Below are positions 1 through 5,541 of a DNA stretch of 23,285 bases, piece by piece. The position numbers and the translations under genes were made by a program. Source of the DNA: Minisyncoccota bacterium (lineage in GTDB: Bacteria; Patescibacteriota; Minisyncoccia; Minisyncoccales; GWA2-38-27); the NCBI GenBank assembly GCA_028717605.1, contig JAQUNM010000002.1:1-23285 (forward strand), in the 5' to 3' direction. A model generated the notes under the pieces. It searched no databases and had not been told where the DNA came from. It was given only the letters and a program-made list of their open reading frames with translations. Positions within the stretch are counted from its first letter, which is position 1; every line of letters starts with the position of its first letter.

Positions 1-207
1 GCTTTAGTTAGAATCTTTAACCAAGACAAGTCAAAAGAAATGTTCAAGAGAACTACTGACAAGTTAGGTAAGTACTTTTGTATTGTTCCTCCAGGAGAAT
101 ACACTTTAGTTGTACAAAAGAAACAAGCTGATGAATCTTACTCATTAATCTTAGAAACCAAGGTTAAAGCTCAAAAGGGGATTATTAATATGGATCTGGG
201 GGTTTAA
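1..207 (+). CDS. C-terminal fragment of a carboxypeptidase-regulatory-like (prealbumin-fold) domain protein
   Basis: The reading frame is open from base 1 and ends at TAA 205-207, giving 68 residues of a protein whose start lies outside the window. The fragment reads as one small beta-sandwich repeat: a VRIF strand, a TTDKLGKY turn, and the VPPGEYTL signature. These are typical of carboxypeptidase-regulatory-like/Cna-B-type domains that serve as stalks in secreted or surface proteins. No cell-wall anchor or membrane segment is seen at the C-terminus. It uses more C- or G-ending codons (TAC, GAC, AAG) than the genes that follow. The domain family assignment is fairly good. The function of the whole protein cannot be judged from this fragment, though the neighbouring prepilin suggests a surface role. 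Confidence 0.6.
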   Translation, partial: ALVRIFNQDKSKEMFKRTTDKLGKYFCIVPPGEYTLVVQKKQADESYSLILETKVKAQKGIINMDLGV

Positions 208-231
208 TTAAATATATTTTTTTGCTAGAAT
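203..231 (+). promoter_or_regulatory. Candidate extended -10 promoter for the LamG-prepilin gene
   Basis: TG-C-TAGAAT at 223-231 forms an extended -10 element. A weak -35 (TTTAAT, 203-208) lies 17 bases upstream and overlaps the TAA stop of the preceding gene. Start of transcription is expected near 238, leaving a leader of about 11 bases before the ATG at 249. The -35 match is poor, so this is a moderate call. Confidence 0.4.
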
Positions 232-248
232 AAATTAAATATATTGAT

Positions 249-1157
249 ATGAAAAATAAAGCTTTTACTCTATTAGAATTGTTAGTAGTTATAGCTATTA
301 TAGGCTTATTATCTAGTATTGTTTATGTTAGCTTGGGAGGAGTTAGAGATAAAGCTAGAAGAGTTAAAACTATTTCTTATGCATCTCAGGTTTATAAAGC
401 CCTAGGGAGTGAGATTGTAGGTTATTGGAACTTTAACGAGATAATTAATGGTAACGAGGTAAAAGATTTATCCGGTTATAATAATAATGGAGTTTTAGTT
501 GGAAGTCCTCAGTTAACCTGCGATGGGGAAGATGTTACACCTTATCATTTAATAGGTCAAGGAGAAGGGAAATGCTCTATAAAATTTAATGGTTTTAACG
601 ATTACATAGTGGTTAGTAATAATGAAGAAATAAATCTTACTGATGCAATTACAATATCAGTCTGGGTAAACCATGCTCAGGTATTATTAAAAAACTGGGA
701 AACAATAATTGCAAAAGGAGATTCTAGCTATAGACTTCATCTTTGTGGTAATAGCATTACTTGTCCGGTTCTAAAAACTTTTGCCTTTCATTATACTGGT
801 GTTAATAGTAATATTTATTTTCTTGATTCGAAAGTTATTCCTCAACCAGATAGGTGGTATCATATTGTAATAACGTATAATAATTCAAAGATGGTAATGT
901 ATATTGATGGAGTTGAAATTGCTTCAAAACCAGTTTTAAATCCAATCGCTACAAATAGTTTTAATTTGGGGATAGGTTCAAATACACAGGTTTTGCATCA
1001 GAATAATAGATATTGGAATGGCTACATTGACGAAGTTCAACTTTATTCTCGATCTATAGAATCAGCAGAAATAAAGGCTCTCTACTATACGGGTTTAAAC
1101 AAACTGTTGGTTAATAATCTGATTGATTTTCAAGATTATCTAGAAAGATTAAATTAA
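249..1157 (+). CDS. Type IV prepilin-like protein with LamG/concanavalin-like lectin domain
   Basis: The 302-residue protein starts with a class III (prepilin) signal: a short basic leader MKNKA, predicted cleavage before Phe6, the FTLLELLVV core with Glu at mature position 5 (Glu10), and a hydrophobic helix to about residue 29. The residue before cleavage is Ala instead of the usual Gly. From about residue 57 to 285 it matches the LamG/Laminin_G_3 jellyroll: a GYWNF opening strand, an FNGFNDYI strand, SVWV, RWYHIVITY, MYIDGVEIA and a final GYIDEVQLYSR strand. Such fusions are known as minor pilins or pseudopilins carrying a carbohydrate- or protein-binding head. It probably sits at the outer face of the membrane or pilus tip as an adhesin. 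The next gene, 19 bases on, is a ComEC-type hydrolase, which may link both to DNA uptake or surface processing. The ATG has no Shine-Dalgarno. Confidence 0.82.
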   Translation: MKNKAFTLLELLVVIAIIGLLSSIVYVSLGGVRDKARRVKTISYASQVYKALGSEIVGYWNFNEIINGNEVKDLSGYNNNGVLVGSPQLTCDGEDVTPYHLIGQGEGKCSIKFNGFNDYIVVSNNEEINLTDAITISVWVNHAQVLLKNWETIIAKGDSSYRLHLCGNSITCPVLKTFAFHYTGVNSNIYFLDSKVIPQPDRWYHIVITYNNSKMVMYIDGVEIASKPVLNPIATNSFNLGIGSNTQVLHQNNRYWNGYIDEVQLYSRSIESAEIKALYYTGLNKLLVNNLIDFQDYLERLN

Positions 1158-1176
1158 ACTCTTTAACTAACCTTTT

Positions 1177-1995
1177 ATGAAAAAGAATTTGTTTTTTCTT
1201 TTTTGTTTATTGATTATTAATATCTTTTTATGGCAAGTTATTTTTCAAATAACTTGTCCATATTTTCAGGTTACTTTTTTAGATGTTGGGCAAGGTGATT
1301 CAATTTTTTTAAGAACTCCACAAAATCATTATATCCTAATTGATGGAGGGTCGAGCTCTAAAGTTTTAGAACACTTAGATAAAAAAATTCCTTTTTTCAA
1401 AAATAATATTGATTTAGTTATTTTAACCCATGCTCATGATGATCATTATTTAGGTTTAATAGATGTTTTCCAAAGGTATAAAGTCAATAATTTTTTATGG
1501 AATGGAGTTGAAACAAAAGCTAGTTCTTTTTTAAAACTTCAAGAATTAGTCAAAGATTCTAATATTATTATTGCTAAGAAAGAACAGAGAATAAGAGCTG
1601 GTTTTGTTTTCCTAGAAGTTTTACATCCTGTAAATTCTGAGCAAATAAAAGACTTAAATAATACCTCGGTTGTGACTAAAGTTTCTTTTAAAAATAATTC
1701 TTTTTTATTTACTGGAGATATTTATCAAGAAATAGAAAAAGAGTTAGAAAATATTGACTCTGATGTTTTGCAAATTGCTCATCATGGCAGTAAAACATCT
1801 ACTTCGGAAGAATTTTTAAGATTAGTTAATCCTAAATATGCTATTATATCTGTAGGAAAAGATAATTCATACGGTCATCCTCATGATATAGTCTTGAAAA
1901 GAATCCAAAAATATGATATCTTTGTTTTAAGAACAGACCTATTAGGGAATATTAATTTTTTTTCTGATGGGGAAAAATTAGAAATAAAAATATGA
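1177..1995 (+). CDS. Membrane-anchored ComEC/Rec2-type metallo-beta-lactamase-fold hydrolase
   Basis: The 272-residue protein has an N-terminal hydrophobic helix (about residues 4-25) behind two lysines, which predicts a signal anchor with the enzyme domain outside the cytoplasm. The rest is a metallo-beta-lactamase fold of the ComEC C-terminal type. It shows the FLDVGQGDS motif (34-42), LIDGG (54-58), the metal-binding HAHDDH (85-90), NNTS (161-164), TGD (179-181) and HHGS (202-205), then a YGHPH strand near the end. In ComEC this domain is attached to the DNA-translocation channel and is thought to act as a nuclease. Here the channel and OB-fold parts are absent. The protein may therefore be a free-standing extracytoplasmic nuclease or phosphodiesterase. 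The fold is secure; the substrate is inferred. It overlaps ndk by 4 bases (ATGA). Confidence 0.85.
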   Translation: MKKNLFFLFCLLIINIFLWQVIFQITCPYFQVTFLDVGQGDSIFLRTPQNHYILIDGGSSSKVLEHLDKKIPFFKNNIDLVILTHAHDDHYLGLIDVFQRYKVNNFLWNGVETKASSFLKLQELVKDSNIIIAKKEQRIRAGFVFLEVLHPVNSEQIKDLNNTSVVTKVSFKNNSFLFTGDIYQEIEKELENIDSDVLQIAHHGSKTSTSEEFLRLVNPKYAIISVGKDNSYGHPHDIVLKRIQKYDIFVLRTDLLGNINFFSDGEKLEIKI

Positions 1996-2582
1996 CAAAT
2001 CCAAAAGAAGAGAAAACAGTTGTTTTGATTAAGCCTGATGGAGTAAAAAGAGGGCTTATTGGAGAAATTATTTCTCGTATTGAAAAAAGAGGGTTAAAGG
2101 TAATTTCTCTAGAAATGTTTCAAGCTCAAAAAGAGCAAATTGATAGTCATTATCCTAAAGACGAAAAATGGATAAAAAGATTAGGAGAAAAAACAGCCAA
2201 GAATTATAAAGATTATGGTATAGACTTAGTAAAAGCATTAGGAACAGATGATTTGATGGAAGTAGGTGAACAAGTTAGAAGTTGGTTAATTGAATATATG
2301 ACTTCTGGACCCATGGTTAAAATGGTTGTGAAGGGAACTCATTCTATTGCTATGGGAAGAAAACTAGCTGGTTCTTCAATGCCTTCTGAGGCACAAGTAG
2401 GGACAATCAGAGGGGATTTTTCAGTAGACGATGCTACGGCAGCTAATAGGGAAAAAAGAGCTATTCACAATATTGTTCATGCCTCTGAAACTGAACAAGA
2501 AGCGGCACATGAGCTTGCTTTCTGGTTTGCCGCAGAAGATATTTTTGATTATAAAAGATCAGACGACGATATAATGATTTGA
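1992..2582 (+). CDS. ndk: Nucleoside diphosphate kinase, long variant
   Basis: This enzyme transfers the gamma phosphate between nucleoside triphosphates and diphosphates through a phosphohistidine. The 196 residues contain the VVLIKPDGVKRGLIGEI start (10-26), the YMTSGP motif (102-107), GTIRGDF (137-143) and the catalytic region NIVHAS (160-165) with His163 as the phospho-acceptor. The usual NxxHxSD is here NxxHASE. The protein is about 50-55 residues longer than typical bacterial Ndk. Extra sequence lies between residues about 55 and 100 (the Kpn-loop/helix region) and between GDF and the active-site Asn (about 145-158). It is translationally coupled to the metallo-hydrolase upstream by an ATGA overlap. 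Its TGA stop is embedded in the -35 box of the next promoter. Confidence 0.92.
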   Translation: MTNPKEEKTVVLIKPDGVKRGLIGEIISRIEKRGLKVISLEMFQAQKEQIDSHYPKDEKWIKRLGEKTAKNYKDYGIDLVKALGTDDLMEVGEQVRSWLIEYMTSGPMVKMVVKGTHSIAMGRKLAGSSMPSEAQVGTIRGDFSVDDATAANREKRAIHNIVHASETEQEAAHELAFWFAAEDIFDYKRSDDDIMI

Positions 2583-2606
2583 CGTGGTTTTTCAAAAAGC
2601 TATAAT
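2579..2606 (+). promoter_or_regulatory. Strong sigma-70-type promoter for the structured RNA / glycosyltransferase unit
   Basis: TTGACG (2579-2584) and TATAAT (2601-2606) are separated by 16 bases. The -35 box contains the TGA stop of ndk (2580-2582). Expected +1 is A2613, seven bases after the -10, which is exactly the first paired base of the downstream RNA stem. This agreement between promoter geometry and RNA structure supports both calls. Confidence 0.75.
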
Positions 2607-2612
2607 AAAAGT

Positions 2613-2736
2613 AGCTCTGTTAAAGAAGATTCTGGACTATACCTTTTAAAAGGGAATCTAAATTTATATTTACCGTGGTAAATATATGCAGAATCCCACT
2701 TAAATATTTTTTCTAAGAATCTTTAATAACAGAGCT
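2613..2736 (+). ncRNA. Unassigned rod-shaped structured RNA (6S-like candidate, or structured leader)
   Basis: Pairing worked out by eye gives one long rod. The outer stem is AGCTCTGTTA (2613-2622) with TAACAGAGCT (2727-2736), 10 perfect pairs. It continues past a small AA/AA internal loop into a G-U pair, an A-T pair and AGATTCT (2627-2633) with AGAATCT (2716-2722). A roughly 11 x 11 base open bubble follows (2634-2644 and 2705-2715). An inner stem then pairs 2645-2649 with 2700-2704, GGGA (2652-2655) with TCCC (2694-2697) and TCT (2657-2659) with AGA (2690-2692). The apical hairpin pairs 2665-2673 with 2678-2686 around a CGTG loop. A rod with a closing stem, central bubble and terminal stem is the layout of 6S RNA, but this is shorter than the usual ~180 nt and no sequence signature was recognised. 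It ends 13 bases before the glycosyltransferase ATG, so a leader or attenuator role is equally possible. It shows no tmRNA or SRP RNA features. Confidence 0.6.
2645..2712 (+). terminator. Terminator-like apical hairpin plus U6 inside the structured RNA
   Basis: The inner and apical stem (2645-2704, including the GGGA/TCCC pairing) is followed at once by TA and six T residues (2707-2712). That is the layout of an intrinsic terminator lying upstream of the outer 3' arm. If used, it would release an RNA of about 100 nt and attenuate the glycosyltransferase genes. The stem is interrupted by internal loops and is AT-rich, so its strength is uncertain. Confidence 0.35.
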
Positions 2737-2749
2737 TAATTATTAAATA

Positions 2750-3925
2750 ATGAAAATTCTTTTTCTTTATGATTTTCCATTATGGGGATCAGGTTCTGGA
2801 GTATATCTTAATAATTTAGTAGAAGAATTGGTTAAACTAAACCATAAAGTTGGCATTGTTTCTCCTGAACAAAGAAGATTTTTAGAAGATAAAATAAAGC
2901 AATACACTGTTAATACTCCCCAAATACCAGTTTTTATTGGTCACCCAGAATTAAAGGGGGCTAAAAGATTTTCTGAGTTATCAGATCGAGAAATTACCGA
3001 AGTCTATAAGGCTTATTTAGATACCACCCTAGAAGCAGTAATTAATTTTCAACCAGATTTAATCCATGTTAATCATCTTTCTTTGATATCTTGGGTAGCC
3101 AGGTATATTAGAGCTGTTCAGGGGACAAGGTATATAATAACAACCCATGGCAGTTGTTTGAACCATATTTTAGCAGATAAAAGATATTTGAGTTTATGTG
3201 AAGATGCAGTTAAATCAGCCAGGGCTATTACAACAGTAAGTGGAAACACAAAAAGTAGTTTTTTGAAAGTTTTTGGATATAATAATAAAAAAAATACCTA
3301 TATTATACCAGGTGGCGTTGACTTTAAGTTTTTTTCAAAACAAGTTGATATTTCTACTATAAATAAAAAATATGAAATTCAGGGAAAGAAAATAGTTCTT
3401 TTTTGCGGTAGATTAAGCTCTGAAAAGGGAACCCAATATTTAGTAAAAGCAGCTAATAATATTAAAGGAGAAATATTTATAGCTGGTGAAGGACCAGAAG
3501 AACAGTATCTTTCTCAGATTATAAAAAGTAAAAAACTAGAAAACGTCCATCTTTTAGGCTATTTATCTCATGAAGAATTAGTTGATTTTTATTATAGAGC
3601 TGATGTTTTTGTAGCTCCATCAGTAGTAGAAGAAGCTTTGGGTTTATCAATTTTAGAAGCCATGGCAGCCAAAACTCCAGTTATAGCTACTAGAAAAGGG
3701 GGCATACCTACTCTTATTAAAAATGGAAAAAATGGATTTTTCGTAAAAACCAGAAACGCTTCTGATATTGTTAAAGTTTGTAATAAACTTTTAGAAGATG
3801 ACGAATTAAGAAAGAAAATGGGAGAAGCAGCTAAAGAAACAGTTGAAAAAAAGTTTACGTGGAAAATAACCGCTTTAAGAATGCAATCTTTATATAAAAG
3901 AATTATTAGAAATGGGAAAAAATAA
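2750..3925 (+). CDS. GT4-family glycosyltransferase (GT-B fold)
   Basis: The 391-residue protein has the two Rossmann-like lobes of a GT-B enzyme. The N-terminal acceptor lobe has the KILFLYDFPLWGSGSG glycine-rich loop (residues 2-17), a LIHVNH strand, and TTHGSC. The C-terminal nucleotide-sugar lobe starts near the VLFCGRLSSEKGTQYL segment and carries the retaining-family E-x7-E motif (Glu295 and Glu303, within EALGLSILE), then the GGIP and NGFFV motifs. It should transfer a sugar from a nucleotide-sugar donor to a surface glycan or lipid acceptor at the cytoplasmic face of the membrane. Donor and acceptor cannot be read from sequence. It is the first gene after the structured RNA and lies 3 bases before a second GT4 gene, so the two probably act in one glycan pathway. 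No Shine-Dalgarno is seen. Confidence 0.88.
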   Translation: MKILFLYDFPLWGSGSGVYLNNLVEELVKLNHKVGIVSPEQRRFLEDKIKQYTVNTPQIPVFIGHPELKGAKRFSELSDREITEVYKAYLDTTLEAVINFQPDLIHVNHLSLISWVARYIRAVQGTRYIITTHGSCLNHILADKRYLSLCEDAVKSARAITTVSGNTKSSFLKVFGYNNKKNTYIIPGGVDFKFFSKQVDISTINKKYEIQGKKIVLFCGRLSSEKGTQYLVKAANNIKGEIFIAGEGPEEQYLSQIIKSKKLENVHLLGYLSHEELVDFYYRADVFVAPSVVEEALGLSILEAMAAKTPVIATRKGGIPTLIKNGKNGFFVKTRNASDIVKVCNKLLEDDELRKKMGEAAKETVEKKFTWKITALRMQSLYKRIIRNGKK

Positions 3926-3928
3926 TTT

Positions 3929-5020
3929 ATGAAAATTCTTATACTTGCTCCTTTGACTAGAAAAATGAGCCCTGATGTTACTGCTGCTAGACCAAGATTA
4001 ACTTTCGATTTTATTAAAGGACTTCAAAAAAGAGGACATAAGATTACTGTCTTAGGAACTAAAGATAGTAAAATCCCAGGAATCAAAATTATTCCTGTTA
4101 TTGATAAAGGCATTTATGAATTAACAGCTAATTTTGAAAACCCTTTTTATACTCAAACTTCTTTTTTAGTTAGAATGGCTAAAAAAGCAGAAGAATTATC
4201 AAAAAATTTTGATATTATTCATAATCATTCCTATCCAGAATTTATTAATTTATTACCCAGTAATTACAAAGCCCCAATAGTAACTACTATTCGTATGGCT
4301 ATGACGCCGTTTTTAGATGAAACACTTTCTCATTTTTCTTTTTGTTGTTATATTTGTCCTTCATTTGCTGGTAGGAAATTGTTTAAAAAAACTAAAATTT
4401 ATAAAGTGATTCATCACGGCATAGATCACAATTTATATAAATTTCAAGAAAAAAAACAAGATTATCTTTTATGGATAGGAAGATTGGGAAAAGCTAAAAA
4501 CAAAAAAGGTATTTTTATAGACGGTAAAGGAGTCAGAGAAGCAATCCAATTAGCCAGAAAAACAGATTCTAAATTATTACTTTCTGGTAATGTCGAAGAT
4601 ATAGATTTTTATAACCAAGACGTAAGACCTTATTTATCTGATAAAATAAAATGGATTGGGAAGATTTCTTTTGAACAACCATTATCTAAAAATAAAGTAG
4701 TTAAATTAATGCAAGGAGCTAAGGCTTTTTTAATGACTACAAAACTAGAAGAGGCTTTTGGTTTGGTAGCAGCAGAGGCTCAATCTTGTGGAACACCGGT
4801 TATTGCCTTTAGAAAAGGAGCTATCCCAGATATTATTCAGAACAATAAAACTGGATTTGTGGTTAGTTATTCTAAAGGAATAAATGGATTGATTAAGGCT
4901 TTAAAAAAAATAGATCAAATTAATCCTCAAGATTGTCGAAAAAATGTTTTAGAAAATTTTACTTTAGAAAAAATGGTCGAGAATTATGAAAAACTATATT
5001 ATGAATTAATTAAAAAATGA
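3929..5020 (+). CDS. Second GT4-family glycosyltransferase
   Basis: The 363-residue protein is another GT-B enzyme. It opens with KILILAPL and a polar loop in place of the glycine-rich loop of its neighbour. It contains IIHNHS, the HHGID hinge segment near the lobe boundary, a LLWIGRLGKAKNKKG donor-lobe opening, and the E-x7-E motif (Glu275 and Glu283, in EAFGLVAAE) followed by SCGTPVIAF, GAIPDII and NKTGFVV. It is diverged from the upstream glycosyltransferase, so this is not a recent tandem duplication. It likely acts on the same glycan. It follows the upstream stop by 3 bases and overlaps the DUF1858 gene by 4 bases (ATGA), indicating a co-translated operon. Confidence 0.87.
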   Translation: MKILILAPLTRKMSPDVTAARPRLTFDFIKGLQKRGHKITVLGTKDSKIPGIKIIPVIDKGIYELTANFENPFYTQTSFLVRMAKKAEELSKNFDIIHNHSYPEFINLLPSNYKAPIVTTIRMAMTPFLDETLSHFSFCCYICPSFAGRKLFKKTKIYKVIHHGIDHNLYKFQEKKQDYLLWIGRLGKAKNKKGIFIDGKGVREAIQLARKTDSKLLLSGNVEDIDFYNQDVRPYLSDKIKWIGKISFEQPLSKNKVVKLMQGAKAFLMTTKLEEAFGLVAAEAQSCGTPVIAFRKGAIPDIIQNNKTGFVVSYSKGINGLIKALKKIDQINPQDCRKNVLENFTLEKMVENYEKLYYELIKK

Positions 5021-5229
5021 AAATTACTAAACAAACAACTTTAAAAAAAATATTAGAAAAAAAAGGAGCAGATAAAATTTTAAAAAAACATAAAATACCC
5101 TGCCTATCTTGTCCCATGGCTTCAGCAGAATTAAGTTTTTTAAAAATAGGAGAAGTCGCTAAAATGTATAGTTTAGATTTAGAAAAAATACTAAAAGATT
5201 TAAATAGTATTCGGGATACTCAGATTTGA
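5017..5229 (+). CDS. DUF1858 / redox-disulfide domain small protein
   Basis: The 70-residue protein fits the DUF1858 (hybrid-cluster-protein-associated redox disulfide) family. It has an ITKQTTLKKILEKKG helix, the IPCLSCP motif with a Cys29-x2-Cys32 pair, then a helix ending in KIGEVAKMYSLDLEKIL and the closing LN. The family binds or senses redox state or metal through the CxxC pair, but no biochemical function is established. It overlaps the glycosyltransferase stop by 4 bases. The conserved core ends near residue 62. The last six residues (65-70) are encoded on the strand opposite the tRNA-Pro gene, so that tail is dictated by the tRNA. Confidence 0.75.
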   Translation: MKITKQTTLKKILEKKGADKILKKHKIPCLSCPMASAELSFLKIGEVAKMYSLDLEKILKDLNSIRDTQI

Positions 5230-5281
5230 ACTGAGGCTAAATCCACCCCATGGACTCGTGCTACCATTACACTATACCCCG
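5211..5281 (-). tRNA. trnP: tRNA-Pro with GGG anticodon
   Basis: Read on the minus strand, the 71 bases fold into a full cloverleaf. The 7-bp acceptor stem CGGGGUA/UAUCCCG has the C1-G72 pair and A73 discriminator typical of bacterial tRNA-Pro. The D stem is GUGU/GCAC with loop AAUGGUA, the anticodon stem AGUCC/GGAUU encloses loop AUGGGGU (anticodon GGG, followed by G37), the variable loop has 4 bases, and the T stem CUCAG/CUGAG encloses UUCAAAU. CCA is not encoded (AUA follows) and must be added. The 5' end overlaps the last 10 bases of rpmB on the same strand. The 3' end is antisense to the last 19 bases of the DUF1858 gene. Confidence 0.95.
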
Positions 5282-5463
5282 GTTTTAGATAAAGCTTTTA
5301 TACATTTAGTACAAGCTAAAACTTTTTTGCCATTAGGCAAAGTTAATTTTTGTAAGTTAGGATATTTTCTTTTTTTGGGAGTAGGATTATACTTAGACAT
5401 TAATTTTTTATACTGCCTTCCCATCATTGATTTTTTTTTACAAATTTCGCATTGATTAGCCAT
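5272..5463 (-). CDS. rpmB: 50S ribosomal protein L28 (zinc-ribbon form)
   Basis: The 63-residue product is a small L28 (bL28) of the large subunit. It has two CxxC knuckles (Cys5/Cys8 and Cys51/Cys54) that make the zinc-binding form, and the core KRKYPNLQ and NGKKVLACTKC segments. L28 binds 23S rRNA near the E site. The gene runs opposite to its neighbours. Its TAG stop (5274-5272) lies inside tRNA-Pro: the codons for Gly62 and Val63 and the stop are tRNA positions 2-10. Its ATG is directly preceded by a candidate promoter that would give a leaderless or nearly leaderless mRNA. A single transcript probably carries both rpmB and the tRNA. Confidence 0.85.
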   Translation of the reverse strand: MANQCEICKKKSMMGRQYKKLMSKYNPTPKKRKYPNLQKLTLPNGKKVLACTKCIKALSKTGV

Positions 5464-5471
5464 AATAAAAT

Positions 5472-5500
5472 AGTTTACTAAATTTTTGAATTAAAAGCAA
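5472..5500 (-). promoter_or_regulatory. Candidate promoter for rpmB-tRNA-Pro
   Basis: On the minus strand TTGCTT (5500-5495) and TAAACT (5477-5472) are 17 bases apart. The expected start of transcription is within one or two bases of the rpmB ATG (5463), implying a leaderless or nearly leaderless message. Confidence 0.45.
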
Positions 5501-5506
5501 GCTTTT
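5493..5506. promoter_or_regulatory. Palindrome between divergent promoters
   Basis: AAAAGC-AA-GCTTTT is a perfect 6-bp inverted repeat that overlaps the rpmB -35 box and abuts the -35 box of the M50 gene. It could be an operator shared by both promoters. It may also be chance in AT-rich DNA. Confidence 0.3.
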
Positions 5507-5535
5507 TTGGAAAAATAAAGAATTAGTGTTATAGT
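5507..5535 (+). promoter_or_regulatory. Extended -10 promoter for the M50 protease gene, leaderless type
   Basis: TTGGAA (5507-5512) and TATAGT (5530-5535) are 17 bases apart, with an extended TG at 5527-5528. Start of transcription is expected at about 5542, the A of the ATG itself, so the message should have no 5' leader. Confidence 0.55.
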
Positions 5536-5541
5536 AAGAAT

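Noticed and set aside
2613..2736. tmRNA or SRP RNA identity for the structured RNA
   Set aside because: No tRNA-like end, tag reading frame or SRP GGAA-type apical loop is visible.
2739..2751. ATTATT-A-AATAAT palindrome over the glycosyltransferase start
   Set aside because: Only A-T pairs with a very short loop, expected by chance in this composition.
5258..5455. 65-codon plus-strand open frame
   Set aside because: It is the complement of rpmB and tRNA-Pro and has no protein-family features.
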